Assembly (NCBI GenBank): GCA_019055375.1
Contig: JAHQIW010006155.1
Span: 1 to 64,000 of the forward strand
Direction of reading: 5' to 3'
DNA: 64,000 nt
DNA from: Parelaphostrongylus tenuis
Taxonomy: Eukaryota > Nematoda > Chromadorea > Rhabditida > Metastrongylidae
Each line of letters starts with the position of its first letter. Positions within the stretch are counted from its first letter, which is position 1. Shown in pieces: positions 42,160 through 55,002 of this stretch. Under the pieces are notes generated by a model. That model was given only the letters and a program-made list of their open reading frames with translations, was not told the origin of the DNA and did not search any database. Both the position numbers and the translations under genes were made by a program.

Positions 42160-43780
42160 AAGGACAGTTTGTGAGAAATTTTACATTTTTTTCAATCATG
42201 CCAATGCTTAGAGATAGTCAGACTTTTGAGTCTTTTGCGCAATGTTTCAGAAAATCCTAAGAGATCTTGTAATACTGCTACCTCAAAATGAATGGATAAA
42301 CCGTCTCCTTTATTAATTTTTGAAGTGATTAGAAATTAAATTTAATGATGGACGTCCTTCGATCTCCTATACGTCAGCAATTGATTATCACTCCGATTGC
42401 ACAGCGGGCCACCGTGGTGATATCATTTGGGTCGATTTATCATCCGACGGAAAAAGCGCTACTCTTTTTGGGAATGCTACAGGTAAACTTAGGTTCTGAT
42501 AATTTTGAAAGTTTTTCGAAAAGACCCTTCAATGCAAATATCGTTGCCTGTTGCATAAATACATTAGCGAAGCGCATTGGTAGGCACCAAATTGTGCTAT
42601 CAGCTGCTCAAACGATTGAAGTGATGCTCAATAGAATCACTGATTGTTCGTTAGTAATCTAACAATCCCGCAATTAGTCAACAGAAGAAGTCATTCGCCA
42701 ATTCGCATAATTATCAGTCAGAGAACAACGGCTTGGACTTGTTTTTTGCGGAGAATCTTTCACTCAGGGTTCTACAGAGGAGTTGTAATATAAGGCTTTT
42801 GGGCTCCTATTTGAGTTACATGACAGATGTGGTAGAAAAAGACAAATTTTTATGCTGATTAGCTGAATAAGCAGGCCGTGTCGCAGCAATCTAGTAATGT
42901 ATTAGTTCCGTGTTTAGCTCAGCTATATTATTGTCCCGAAAAACAGCTTTGCTGCAGAATTCTTTGAATTTCGTAGACAGTACTACTGCGCTACGTCGTC
43001 GAATTTCAATAGATCTCGAGAATTTTAAAGAATAACTTTACTAGTTTTGTCGAATTCACACAGCTTAGGTGATATAAAAATGCATGCTGAGTGTAGAATT
43101 GATTTTATCTTCACTGTTGCAACGCTCTAAGAAGCAATTTTTAAAAGCTAAGGACAGTATTGAAAATTCTTAGTTCAAGTTATTGGATGACTATTGGAAG
43201 TTTCTGGGAATTTCGAAGATGCGCATGTAATGTGAAGCGCGATCTTATTTTAGCTGCCGTAATGCCCTGAGAAGGCCAATCAAAACGCTATAGTACTAAA
43301 GTTGAGCTAAGGAATATACTAATTGTCTCAGAAAAGCGAAAGCGTCTTGTCTTCAAAAAGTTTAAAAATGTATCCTAACTACCGAGTACTTTTTTGTCAA
43401 AATTCATGTAAACAAAATTGTTATTCAAAGTCACTTTATGTACGATGATGTACTGTGATTACTACTTCGATCTCGGAGCATTTCATCGCACTCAATTTAT
43501 CTCATTGCGACGATCGCAAGGGCCATGATTGCAAGCAAAACATCTACCTCGGAAGCTCAACGTAAATCATTGTGGTTTTGTTGTAGGCGAGGCAGCCGTG
43601 AAAACAGGAGACGTCATGGCTATTAATATTCATGACATCCTTATGCAAGCCATCACCAAAATACTTAAAAACCCAAAGCAAACTTTAATAAGGATAGTAG
43701 CTATTTGAAAAAGCGAAACTTCAACCTACAGCTTTACGTATCCTGTTTTTCGAAAAAGCCTTTTTTTTGACGCTTGCTAC
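42160..43780. other. Unrecognised DNA
   Basis: About 1.6 kb with no recognisable exon or repeat. The open frame 42345-42662 has no features that I can identify. Confidence 0.35.
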
Positions 43781-43789
43781 AGGAGGAGA

Positions 43790-44660
43790 TTTTACTGCGT
43801 TGCAGAAGTGCGCATTTTCTCAGCGGATTAGAGCTCCTTCTTCGGACTACCAGTAAACATTTGAGAGCATAGTCGTTTCTGGCAAAAGGAGAACAAGATT
43901 GATTCAGACGTACGTTAAAAGAGTGTTTTTGACCACTTCACGGGGTGGTAGGAGGCGGTGCAAGGGGGATGTGGCCGCTTTCACACGGTCGTCGATCAAT
44001 TCACGCATTTGCTGGTGGCATATTTCCCTGCTGCACTGCATAGAAACAGTTTTTCCAAAAATAAGCACACCGTGGAATCAACAACAATACGCTATGGAAT
44101 GATTACTAACTGTCCCAAAGATAGAACTCTGTCCAGCCATTGTAAAGTGCAAAACTTTTATTTTTCCTAGAGCGCTGACAAAGAGAGTTTCCAAAAAACA
44201 AACATATCTTTGAGCTCTTCGAAACTTGTGCTATCTAAAAAATACTAGCATTCTAACTAAGAAGTTTTGTTCTAGAATATAATCGAGATGAGAAAAAAAC
44301 ACGTGGCTTTGTAGAACATAATTTTATTTATCAATTTTGCTCCACTATAAGAGGATGTTTTGAAGAACCTGCCTTCGAAAGAACCTTCTTTGAGTTCTTC
44401 GAAACTTGTGCAATCGAAGAAATACTAGCACCTTGAGCAAGAAGTTTGCCCTGAAAAATATAAGCGAGATAAGAAAAGAATACGTGGCATTGTAAAGCAT
44501 AATTTTAATTATGGATTTTTGCGCCATTATAAAAGGGTGTTTTGAAGAACCGGCTATGTGGGGCTCTAGCCTGAAATTTAAGCTTTCAAAAGATTACTAA
44601 GACTCTTATAAAAACTTTTTCTCCAGCGAATGAGATCACCTTTTCCCTTGTTTTCTTGTG
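43790..44660 (+). repeat. Unclassified interspersed repeat R4, copy 2, internally duplicated
   Basis: The block CTTCTTCGGACTACCAGTAA (43841-43860) matches 57950-57975. The later block (AACATAATTTTATTTATC ... AAGAGGATGTTTTGAAGAAC) occurs twice, at about 44300-44375 and 44480-44555, about 180 bp apart, so this copy carries an internal tandem duplication. Confidence 0.55.
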
Positions 44661-46020
44661 ATCAGGAAGAGGTGAAATTTGTTGCAGAATTACATATTGC
44701 ATCTCCATGTGGATTGGTATTAAAGTGCTGAGAATGCGAAGATTTCTCTAAATCTACTCCTTTGGTGGGATTCTCCAACTCAGATTCCAAATATCACATG
44801 GAGGAAATGGATAACCTTATTGAATCATCAGCTTTTCTTCAACAAATTTATGAGCGCTAAATATCGCCGAATAAGCAGCACTATGTCGGTTTGACTGAAT
44901 TGCTAAGCGACGAGGAGTTTCACCGTGACGTTCTTTATCCGCATTCAATTAGACACACTGCTTAATCAAAGATTATGACTAAATAGGAAAATAACATCAT
45001 CATTGTTTTCTATGAATGTTAAATGTTAAAGAAGTTGAGTTGAAGAACAGAATGTTGTTATTCAGCAGCTGAAACATTACGGCAGCCACTGAACTATATC
45101 AAGTTCAGCAATTGCTCTTACTTTGTTGAACTTTGAAAGTCGTTTTCCATTTAACCGCGGTATGCTTAATCTACATTATCTCTGGTTATCTATGTAGCAC
45201 AGCTTCAGTAAAAAGGGCAATTGAGCTCTGTAACATGTTTGAAGAAATTTGCTTAATTGCAGCCATGTCATCCACATTACTCCTTCGGGAAATTTCGATA
45301 ATTTAGAGGTATCATGCCCTCCGAAATCATCATACCACTTCTTTAATTATGAGCACTAATTTCGTATGAAAGTGAGTGAAGTTGTGAGGCTCTATAAATT
45401 TTTTGTGGCATTCCTAGAAAATCGACCTAGCACAGTACGTCCTCAAGTAGTTTAGAATAGCTTATATGATCGTCTGTGCAAAACAGAGAGATAAATTTTC
45501 TCAGCGGGAATTCGAAACTACTTGGGCTTTTATATAATACGCCTAAATTATCGTGAAAGACGGGTGGTGAAGAAATTTACGATATGTGCATATCATGTTA
45601 TGCCCTTTCAAAAGAGCATCCAAATAGACGGAATCCTGAAGAAATGCTCCTGTAGTTGAGCAGAGTGCAGGACTGAGCAAAGGGGAGAGTGTCAGGCTAT
45701 TATTCTTGTACAGCCTTACCTCAGATTCATTTTCTTCACTCTGATTATTGTTTAATGCTTATAGTGTTTAAAGAACACAGGGGTGACCTTTTCCCATTTG
45801 AGGAATTAGGCAGTGGACTTCCGATAATAGGTAGAGTTTTGAAACCATCTTCTATATTTCTTGATTAGAATGTAGGATATTCACTGAGTAATTAGTGCTG
45901 TCGCCTCTGTTGCAATTCACTAGAGCCACGTAGGCAACTTGGTGCCAGAATTACCTTTAGCCAACTGTTTCTTAAACATCGTTTCTAAGCTCTGATATAA
46001 TCTTAAATACTTTTACTTTT
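44661..46020. other. Unrecognised DNA
   Basis: No recognisable coding or repeat features. Confidence 0.35.
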
Positions 46021-46029
46021 CTCGATATT

Positions 46030-46720
46030 TTATGCTCCCCTCTTTAGAGCTACACACGCCATAGCCACCCTATACACTAGGAAAGAAGAGACGCAGAATG
46101 ACAAGTCCTGATAAAACGAAATGTTGCTCCTCTCTTGTACAGTTGATAGCTCATGGCTGTCAAGCGTGCGACGACGAATACAACACCAAGATAGGCCACC
46201 TCGTATCCGTGTAATGAAGCACTTAGACAATAAGGATAAATTTTTTTCAACAAATGTTCTATTAGCACTACCAGATGATCTGTGACCAGAGGCGCTGAAG
46301 TACTTTTAACCATTCTCTCACAGGAACGTAAAACTTCAAAGTGAGAATTTTTTAAACCGCGTTGGATCTGTACGACTAATCCAAATTAGAATAAAAAAAA
46401 TGAGTGGATAATTACTACTTGTAATTTCGCGTCGTATCTCACGGCGATTTTTATGCATATGAGTTGAGCACGCATCTCGCCCATGTAGTACTCAGTGCAG
46501 TCGATCTACAAAGTCAGCTGGTGGGTGATATGCACTGAAACGGTGAGTATTCTGTTGAAGATGATTACTATTCATTCAAAATTTGCGCATTCCGTTACAT
46601 CCGCTTTGGTCATGAAAGTGTTTAGCAGAGCAGATTGCACTTCACTTTGACTCTCGCAAGCTCTGAAGAAGACGAGTCGCCAAAAGGTGTGCCACTGCAA
46701 CTATATATTGCACTGTCAGT
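46030..46720 (+). pseudogene. PLE GIY-YIG fragment and 3' tail
   Basis: GGCTGTCAAGCGTGCGACGA followed by ATACAACACCAAGATAGGCC (46152-46192) aligns at DNA level with the CKACDDEYIGExGRP segment of other PLE copies, with a deletion removing YIGE. The tail follows (ACGACTAATCC at 46371, ACTGAAACGGTGAGTATTCT near 46540) and ends in AAGCTCTGAAGAAGACGAGTCGCCAAAA (46658-46686). Confidence 0.6.
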
Positions 46721-46739
46721 ATTGCAATCAGTGAGCCCG

Positions 46740-46975
46740 TCTGCTATGTTCTCTATACATGCAAATGCATTTCGTGCTTCCAGCCAATTATACGAGTGAT
46801 AAAAGTGAAGGTGCGCGGAGAAGTGAAACATAATTTTGTTTCGGATTTTACAGCGTCATAAAGGGTCTATCTAAAAAATCTGACCACGTGCGGCGCTAGT
46901 TGGAGATCTTAGCTCTCAAATAATCACTAATACTCTTTATGAAATGTTCTTGTCTTGCTAAAGTAATATTTTAAA
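46740..46975 (+). repeat. Unclassified interspersed repeat R4, copy 3
   Basis: CATTTCGTGCTTCCAGCCAA, TGATAAAAGTGAAGGTGCGC, TTACAGCGTCATAAAGGGTC and AATCACTAATACTCTTTATG match 5838-6010. It lies between two PLE tails. Confidence 0.6.
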
Positions 46976-46999
46976 AGAAATCTGTGCTACTGAACGTAA

Positions 47000-47110
47000 A
47001 TCCACAATCTGACATTTCCGGACTCTGAAGAAGGCGAGTCTTGCCGAAACATTAACCATTGGATAATATTAATTTGCTGTATTGTTACACTGCGCTACTA
47101 TATTGCGCTG
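47000..47110 (+). mobile_element. PLE 3' tail with hammerhead-like motif
   Basis: GGACTCTGAAGAAGGCGAGT then CTTGCCGAAACATTAACC (47032-47069), closely resembling the ends of the 38431 and 58914 tails. Confidence 0.55.
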
Positions 47111-47750
47111 CATTGGCCGCTGGTCAATAAACGCTAGTGTTACCAACTCGGAACAGCTCAACAGGAAAATACGACTGAGTTATGATGTTCACCATAGATA
47201 CCTACCGCTGATTTTGGACGTCTTCGTCTTCTTCTAACTTAAACGTTAGCCGAGTCAGATTTTTTGACCTAGCGCTATCAACTAGACAAAGAAATCGCAA
47301 TAGACTGATAATGCGATGTTTAATAGATAGTCGGCTTTCAACACGTAGCATAATACTAGCATCGACATCCTATGAAATAATATCGTAGAGTCACACTAAA
47401 GAATGCTGATTGATATGCAGAGCACTTAGGCAGAAGTTTGAACTCACTTCTCACCAGTACCAAGAGCGCGTGGTGTCAGTATATAAGCAAGGCCACCGCT
47501 CTTCTATCAGACTTTCTCCGACATAACGCATCGTGGCCGACTGCAAGTTAGGTGAGTTTGGGTGTTCTAAATTATTCTCATTGGTATATCTGTGTGCAGA
47601 ATGTTTGAGGTTACAAGTGTACTATGCAGTAAAAGACTCAATTGAGGGCTACCTTAAAAGAAATGACGGCGTTTCGAAATTGAGTGCGAATTTGTCAAAT
47701 GCTTGCTAATACTCATATCGACTGTGAGTCCATTTGGTCTTCTTTTATGT
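47111..47750. other. Unrecognised DNA
   Basis: No gene recognised. TATATAAGC near 47498 followed by a GTGAGT donor-like site near 47551 could be a promoter and first exon, but no coding continuation was found. Confidence 0.3.
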
Positions 47751-47754
47751 ACAG

Positions 47755-48020
47755 CGCTTTTCGTCGCCTGTTTCACCTGCCGTCTCGTTGATCGTCGAGT
47801 GTTTCGGGCGGACATCAGCAACACTCCCATTTTCTCCTGCCGCGTTCAAGAGTAGACCAGTGGCATCTGCTCAGTCTAAGGAATCGTTGAGCATCACAAC
47901 CTTTTTCTAAGCGAATGTGAAGAGATCGAACCATCGTGTGAATGGTCCCTAAGTAGAGCGCTTGATGTCCCGAGAAAACTACCCCGTAGGGCTCTCGTCC
48001 ATCGACTGAAAAATTTTATC
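47755..48020 (-). mobile_element. RTE-1 3' end fragment, minus strand
   Basis: Antisense to the last 260 bp of RTE-1: TTCACCTGCCGTCTCGTTGA at the left, through GAGCGCTTGATGTCCCGAG, to GGGCTCTCGTCCATCGACTG at the right. More diverged than the 4594-4848 copy. Confidence 0.85.
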
Positions 48021-48149
48021 CCACATATCAAACAGCCAACGGGTCGATCAAATGGTTCTGCCCCCGGTCTCATGGACTAGACGATAAGCAAACCCGCTGA
48101 AAATGTAAAACTCGGTCTCGTTTTTCTTGCTAGAGATATTACCATAAAA

Positions 48150-48560
48150 TAGCACAGCTTTGGAATCACTGGTACTCACGCTATCGAATGATTACTTTTA
48201 CTTTTACTTTAAAGTTTGATGAAATAGCTATGTCCGGCAAGGTGCAGAGCAGAAATCCTTTTTTCCTCCTAGAGCGTTATCACAATTGCATTTACCAAAA
48301 TTGAATAAGTTTTTGAGAACTTGTGCTATCGAATGAGTATTAGCCCTTTGAAGAAGGAGTCATGTCTAGCGAAATATAAGAGAGATAAAAGAAAACACAT
48401 GACCGTGTAAAACATAATTTTACTTTGCATTTTACAGCGCTGTAAAAGGGTCTTTTGAAAAACTGGCCCATGCAGCTTAACCAAGGATTTGAGCTTTTAA
48501 GCGATTACTAACACTCTTATGAAAAATTTTTTTCGAGCATATGAGGTCGAGTGTTTATAT
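48150..48560 (+). repeat. Unclassified interspersed repeat R4, copy 4
   Basis: CGCTATCGAATGATTAC (compare 44090), TCCTCCTAGAGCG, AAAACATAATTTTACTTTGC, TTTTACAGCGCTGTAAAAGG and GATTACTAACACTCTTATGA match other R4 copies in order. Confidence 0.6.
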
Positions 48561-48609
48561 TGTAGTCTAATATATAAGGTGTTCCAACTTCTCAGGAGTT
48601 CGAAGAATC

Positions 48610-49585
48610 CAAAATTGTAGGGAGTTATCAATGGCACTTTCTAACGATTTTGGAGACTTCACGACCAAGACATCGCCATTTTACAAACATTGTCACCGTC
48701 AAGTGAGAAGAAGGGTTAGGCAAGACGATACAATTTTGCCAAAAGTATTACTGCCACCCTCTAAAATTCATGCGTACATTAGAATGAAGCGATATGAAAG
48801 TGAAATTGGGCGGTCGACAATTAAATCATCTTCGCTTCGCTGATGATATGGTCCTCATAACACCAAGCATTGACCAAGTGGAACGGATTTTGACCGATTT
48901 TGACAACGCCTGTGGAAAGATTGGCCTCCAACTAAATTTAACGAAAACGATATTCATGAGCAACGGATGAGTTTTGATTGCCCCATTCACGCTCAACGAA
49001 TCGAACATCTCCGAATGCTCCAATTACGCCTACCTAGGTCGTTAAACCAACATGATGATCGATCTAGCTCCAGAGTTGAGCAGGAAGAAACGAGCGGCTT
49101 GGAGAACTTTTGAGAGCGTCAGGGATGTAGCGGGAGAGGATAAAAAAAAATCCGATTCCGTGGCCACCTTTGCAACTCGGCGGCCATTCCTGTACCAACG
49201 CATGGAGCGCAAGCCTGGTCGCTACGTATGCAGAATGAAAGATCACTACGCCTTATCGAACGCAGAGTCGTAAGGTCGCTGCCAGAATTGTCCCGTATCT
49301 TGCAAATGAAAGAAAGCCGGACACGTAATGCACTTCAGGGCAACCGATGGACGAGAGCAGTTATCAACTTTATTACTCAGAATATTCAGCGCCCTACAAA
49401 AAGATTACCTACCTTAAGGCCCGATTCTTCACGAAGAGTATAAAAGAATGAAATGATGCTCAACGAATACCTCGAGCGAGGAGGGCCCACTGGGCTACTC
49501 TGGCCTACTATAGGGAAAATGGAAGTGTTGGTGGAGACCGCTGGAGTCGCTTGACGATCAATAGGGAGACAGTTGATACAGGTAA
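48610..49585 (+). pseudogene. RTE-1 copy, 5' truncated, degenerate
   Basis: Begins within the reverse transcriptase: SNDFGDFTTKTSPFYKHCHR (compare YKDFTTRISPFYNN), RRRVRQDDTILPK, then at DNA level CTTCGCTTCGCTGATGATAT for LRFADDI. Later come LAPELSRKKRAAWRTFESVR and RWTRAVINFITQN. It ends at GGAGACAGTTGATACAGGTA, the RTE tail start. Many frameshifts and deletions. Confidence 0.9.
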
Positions 49586-49739
49586 ACTGATGAATTGGTA
49601 TCGCATGCAATATGCATCAATTCTGACCAATTCATTGTCTTTTTTCGATTGCTGGGGAGTGTCGTATGTAGAGAAAAATATCGAAATTCAAAGACATATT
49701 TTGAAATCTTACTTTAATAATACCAGCCGCAATCTATCA

Positions 49740-49990
49740 ACTGAAAAGTGGTGGCAACATAATGTCATTGTACATTGTGCTATCATCACATACGGCGTCC
49801 CTCCTTGCCACAGTGCAGGGCTTAATGTGGAGCGCGGATCACTGACGAGAAGGGCGAGACTTCCGAAACACGTGGGTATGGCTCTGGTGTGCCAAAACTC
49901 GGGTGAGGTTTTGAATATCGTCAAAAAATTATATCGATATTATTGTGAGGTCTTTAAAAACAGTCGATTCCATGGATCAGTTTTATAAAA
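49740..49990 (+). mobile_element. Family C ribozyme repeat
   Basis: CTGAAAAGTGGTGGCAACAT, TGCTATCATCACATACGGCG, AGTGCAGGGCTTAATGTGG (shared with 2200-2219), ribozyme 49836-49884, then GGTTTTGAATATCG and AAAAACAGTCGATTCCATGG (compare 2112-2140). A second partial unit therefore follows the ribozyme. Confidence 0.75.
49836..49884 (+). ncRNA. Hammerhead ribozyme, family C, core intact
   Basis: GGATCA, CTGACGA, GAAGG-loop-CTTCC, GAAA, CACGTGGG, TA, TGGCTC. All catalytic residues are present; stem II has one mismatch and one wobble, stem I one mismatch, so folding is weaker than at 2224. Confidence 0.75.
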
Positions 49991-52125
49991 TCGTTTGCAT
50001 AATTTGTCGCATTTGACTGATCTCCTAATACACTGTGACTGCGAAGTAAACAATCGCTTTTTTCCTACTTTTCTTACATAAAAGTTATACATGCTTCAAA
50101 TGTATGTGGGTGCTTAGAGTAAATCGTGGTTTCCGAAAAGAAGACGGGTCTCCAATATTTCTTACAGGACGAAGCCCCAATTTTACTACAAAAATCGCTC
50201 GCCGCATCATGATTCGCACTGTGCGCAGCGATTTTTTTGTCATCCTGAACGGGTTAACAGCTTCTTGAATGTGAGTGGTAGCTTAATTTTGGTGAGGGTT
50301 TTTGAAAAGATCTTTGAAGAGCACTTGAATAGAGAAAACAAAGTTGCGTTCTGCATTCCCAGGCTCAGGGTTAAGCTGCATAACGGGTTCATTTGGCGAC
50401 ATAAATTAAGAATAGAGCCCGAGTGCATGCAGCGATGGAATGAGGTTTCTTCTCATTTCCAACAATGTGAAATTCTAGCAATTTAGGAGAACTGAAAAGG
50501 AATTTTTCGAATAAACGACGAAAATTGGTCTTTTTGAGCCGGTTTCGAAATCCTTTCGCGCCTCGCGATTCGAGAGATGCGAGCCGAGTATTAAACTAAA
50601 TTTTTTTAACCGCTACAGCGCACTGAAAAAGTTTTTGAGGATCGAGACTAGTATAAGAGTCACCGGGATTCATGTTGTCTAACGACTATTGTAAATCCGA
50701 AGAAAGCGTAAAAGGCCGTGTCCTTGAAGGTGAACTGTTTGAGATAAGGTGCACTGAATGTTCGCACCAATACAACATTATCTTTTGAAAACTGACTTTC
50801 CTTTGACCCTGGCATTACCAATTAATATTACATTCTTTGTTGATTATACCAAGAGAACGAGGTTGTTAAAGAAAAAACTTTATCTGGCTACTGTTTTTAA
50901 CGTTAGAAGAAGGCAGAGTGTGGGAGCAAGAAGGCAGAACGCCATCCGAAAAAAGTCTTTCTCTATCCATCTCGCGCTATTGGCTAGTCAGCAAAGAAAG
51001 TACAACGTTATCTATCTAGACCGTACATAAAAACATTATAAAACATAAAAGTACCGCATTGAAGAAAACAAACGTAATCCGACAAGTAAACATCCGCAAA
51101 CATAATGAAAAATCAGAGACATAGAATATACGAGGAAGTGTTGCTTCGTTGAACAAAACTTGTGGGCGCACTGTTCATAGGAAATTTACCGCTTCAACAA
51201 ACAAAGCACCTTAGCCGTAATTTCAACCATCACAAGACACTAGATTGAATAAAACACATTGTAGGGCCAAAGCTAATAACTGGAATAGTTCATCTGAGTG
51301 ACACCCACTCCACTGACCACAGTGGGGTAGCAAATACAGGGATATCGTTAATCAACTGGAACTCCGGCTACTATAATAAGTTTGTTACTGTAATGATGAT
51401 TTAGTGAAAAATGTGGTGCCGACTTCGTTGCAGAAGTCGAAGCATCAGATGTAGTAGTTGCGGAAAATATGGTGTCAGGATTTAGTTTGGGTAAGCTTTC
51501 ACGTGAAAGTTTTGATAGTTGCCTCTGTGTCGAGCTATATGCATTTTGTTTAGTCAGTTCAAAAGTTCGAGTTTCACTAAGCCTTGGCTTGAATGTAAAA
51601 AGTATCTTATAGACAGGTTCTCTTATGAATAAAATCTTTGCGCGCTTGGTAGTTGATTTTCCAACTTGGGTGGGTTACGTCTTAGCGACTTCACCTTTGT
51701 CAGAGCATAGACGACGTACTAGATCAAACCATACTCAATCATTAGGCTAATGCTTTGTTCATTTGGCAAGAAATGTTATCGAAATCCAAACAATAATGTC
51801 CTTCGGAGCACTACTTCTGAGTTCATTTCATGCGCACCAATTGAGCACTGATACGAATTATGGCACCGAACATCAATAAAAGCTTACAAGGGAGTAGAGA
51901 AGAGTGAGATGTCATTACGTTGGCTTGATAAATAGCCATATCAAATGGCTGAGAGAACAGCCATTAACATTGGGGCAGAAAGAGTTCGACTCATAATGAG
52001 AACAATAGTACTCAGACCCAAATGAGAAGATAGCTTAAAAACTACTTTTTCTATTAAGCGAAGTAAGCGTCTCTCAAATAGCTTGTACTGGAAACTCTGT
52101 TGAAATTGAAGAAGCTCTACCCAAA
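49991..52125. other. Unrecognised DNA
   Basis: About 2.1 kb with no recognisable gene, transposon or RNA. Open frames 50265-50486 and 50758-51030 are unidentified. Confidence 0.35.
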
Positions 52126-52129
52126 ACAT

Positions 52130-52480
52130 ATCACCGGCATTTGGATCGGAACCATTCGTGCGAGCGTACGAGTGAAACAAGAGGCTGTGCGATATGTCCT
52201 AACGGTAGAGTAAAAAAAAAACTGAGTGAATTCAGGAAACTGAATGTGACATGTAGGGAATGGTATACTGAACCCTAACCTTTTGTGAGATATGAGGTGA
52301 CGAATACATTGGTGAAACGAGAAAGGTAAGAGCACCTAAATGGACAGTCAACATTTGTCAAAGTACTGCTTCAAACGCACATAGGACAAAATGCTATAAG
52401 GTGACAACTCTGGGGTCTAGTGAGAATCTTGAAACTAAGAACAGCGGCGTGAAAAGCGAAGCCTCTTGAATAAATTTGAA
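52130..52480 (+). pseudogene. PLE GIY-YIG endonuclease fragment
   Basis: AICPNGRVKKKTE (GRxxGDC lost), then after frame breaks GDEYIGETRKVRAPKW and, further on, SSENLETKNSGVKSEAS. Same linker-nuclease region as 41800-42150, more decayed. Confidence 0.6.
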
Positions 52481-55000
52481 AGTTTAGAAATATAGGTTTA
52501 CTCTCCTACGTAGGTAGTTAAACGGTAGGTTTGATACAATTACGGACATAGACTAATCCATAATTTTTACGGACATAGATTTTTTAATGGATCGTCACCA
52601 AATGTAGGAAAAGACCTAGGGTAGTTTGTATCCTTTTTCGCTACTTTCCCGCTATCCGTACTCTGTCTCGGCACCCTAAAGACAATATTTTTTCGGTCTT
52701 TTTTTTTTGAACAATAAGCACTAGATAGCTTAAATCGAAAAATTTTGATGACCCATTTCACTTCCGAAAAAGCTTAATTACTGCGCCGAAAAGGAAAAAG
52801 TGAAATCTTGTTCTTATTTGAACATTTCTCGTTGAACAAAGCTTCTAGTTTATAATTTCGACAACCAATCGAAGGGCAAGCCCTAGGAACTCAAGAAATA
52901 TATTTGTAATATATTTTAATATTCGAAAAGATTCCATAGTGTGCGGTTTCAGCCGAAAGAAAAGTGGGTTCCCAGTAATGAATTATTTCCAATATTCACA
53001 CCCTGTTTCGACCCTTCAGAGAAGTTGTATTTTTTGGTAGCTTCAGCGTCTAGGTAGTTATTGCATAATGTAAACCAAAAGAATTTGAGTGACTATTTTA
53101 TTATTCAAATGGTTTCACTATCGCGCTGATGTAAAAAAAAATGTTGTTGCTCATTCGACTATTTCTCGCTCTACAAAGCAATTTTTTTCGGATTTTCAAA
53201 GATGGTCGGCAGATCAAATTTTAGCCATTCTGGCAATGACTTTAGTTTTCAAAACAAACCCCCAGTACATTGTAACACCTAGAAAAGGACTGGGTTTTGC
53301 ACTCGTCGCGCAGGGCCTTGCACTTGGCGTGTCTTAAGTGGAGAGGTTTTGATAAAACATGCGTGTAACAACGCCAAATGTCTGTGGACCAAACGAAAGC
53401 TTTATGAAACGACCTTTCCTACGCACACATTCGGTTCGTAACACGTCATGTTTTTGTAGCAACATGACCGCGTCTTCTTCACTACTTGGTAAAACGAAAA
53501 AGCTCATAATTGAGGATGAAAAACAGCTGAAAATAACTATAAGACAATTAGTCAGCACTGAATTGGTGCTTGTTGCGAGACCTTGTTCACAGTAAAAGAA
53601 TGTTGACTAGGCGCCAATATAGCGAAATCTTATCCACTTGCATCCAAAGCTTGGCAACTTAGAGCCGACAGCGTAGCGCGGCACTTAACATTCTTTTGGT
53701 AGCTCGCAATAAAGAATTTTTTCATAAATCAAAGTCGCTATCAGAATCAACAAGATTTTAGCTATTGAATTATAACTGAAACTCTAAACGCAAAGCTCTG
53801 CACAGCGAAAAATGTTCGAATGAGAAACAAAATTTCATTTCTGTTCTTGTGACGCAATGGTACAGCTATATTGAGAACAAAGTTTGGCATTAAAAATTTT
53901 GAGATTTGCTCTATTAGGTGATTGTCAAAGTTAGAAAAGGGCAAAAGTTGCGTTTTTCTTGAGGGATTAAACAAAGGTGCGAATGTAAAAGTGATTCGAT
54001 CCTGCAAAATTCAATTCCTTTTAACTGTTATAGAGCACCTGGAAGTCCGTTTCAAAATCCAAGCACATTGCTGGAATTCCGAAGATTTGATCCATCGATC
54101 TGCAGTAAAAGCTCTGATGGAGAAGCTTCGGCTAGCATGAAGTGTATGAATAAAAAACAAAATTCTGCTTTCTGCAGTGCAAAGTAAAGCCTTTTTTAAA
54201 CAAAGTACACCATTCAAAGTCTTTTGATTTGTGCTATCGACTAGTTTCCTCGTCACTTTGAATGACTAGAAAGACCTGTTTCTTAGGTGCCGAAACAGGG
54301 TACGGATAACGAAAGGTAGCCTTTTTTCGTTATGATAGCAGTTTAATGATGGTAATGCAGTATCTGGATAGAATAAGCAAGGTAGTAGTGGGAGCAGTAG
54401 GCAAAATTCAGACCAAGCGAAAGCCAAGCTGAAAGGTTAATCTGCTTGTATTCAATCAGGGATGAGCGGGATTTTGAAGGCTGATTAGTCTGAGATCTAC
54501 ACTATTAGTTATGACGAGTCATTCATGTCCGAAAGTAGATTTACATAAACGTGTAAGGTGTAAATGTCTTTCAACGCTCCTTGAGCGCCATAATATAAAT
54601 AAAAAATGATAGAAGAAACTCTTTGTTGTGTTACTCAGTTGATTTCATGCCAACAGACAGTGGAACACGAGGGATTTTTGTGATCCGAAATTTTCCATGA
54701 CAATGCATCGCTTATTTTTTGACCCCTGCGTTACTCATTCAACACGTTTCCTAAAGCAGTGGCAAGGGGTATTTTCTCCAGCTTCTAACATGGAGAATTC
54801 TTTACGCTTATTAAATGTACAAAAATCTTGATTACTCAGCTATAAAAGCACAAAAGAATTTCCATCGAATTTTTTCGTTTTCGTTCACTCTATTACTGAG
54901 CACCTTTCTTGATGACAAGTGTTTATTGCTTTTATAAGGTCAGTTTTCAAGAAAAAAAACACATGTTTTGCTTCTTTCGAGCATTTTTCTGCCGACTTCT
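52481..55000. other. Unrecognised DNA
   Basis: About 2.5 kb, rich in T/A runs. CTATCCGTACTCTGTCTCGG (about 52652-52671) and its near complement around 54284-54311 hint at an old inverted repeat. No gene recognised. Confidence 0.3.
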
Positions 55001-55002
55001 CG

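Noticed and set aside
47490..47575. TATATAAGC followed by a possible short exon and a GTGAGT donor, like a promoter with a first exon.
   Set aside because: No downstream coding exon could be linked to it, and such short signals are common by chance in AT-rich DNA.
52640..54320. Possible long inverted repeat around CTATCCGTACTCTGTC and its complement.
   Set aside because: Similarity is limited to about 35-40 bp and could not be extended by eye.
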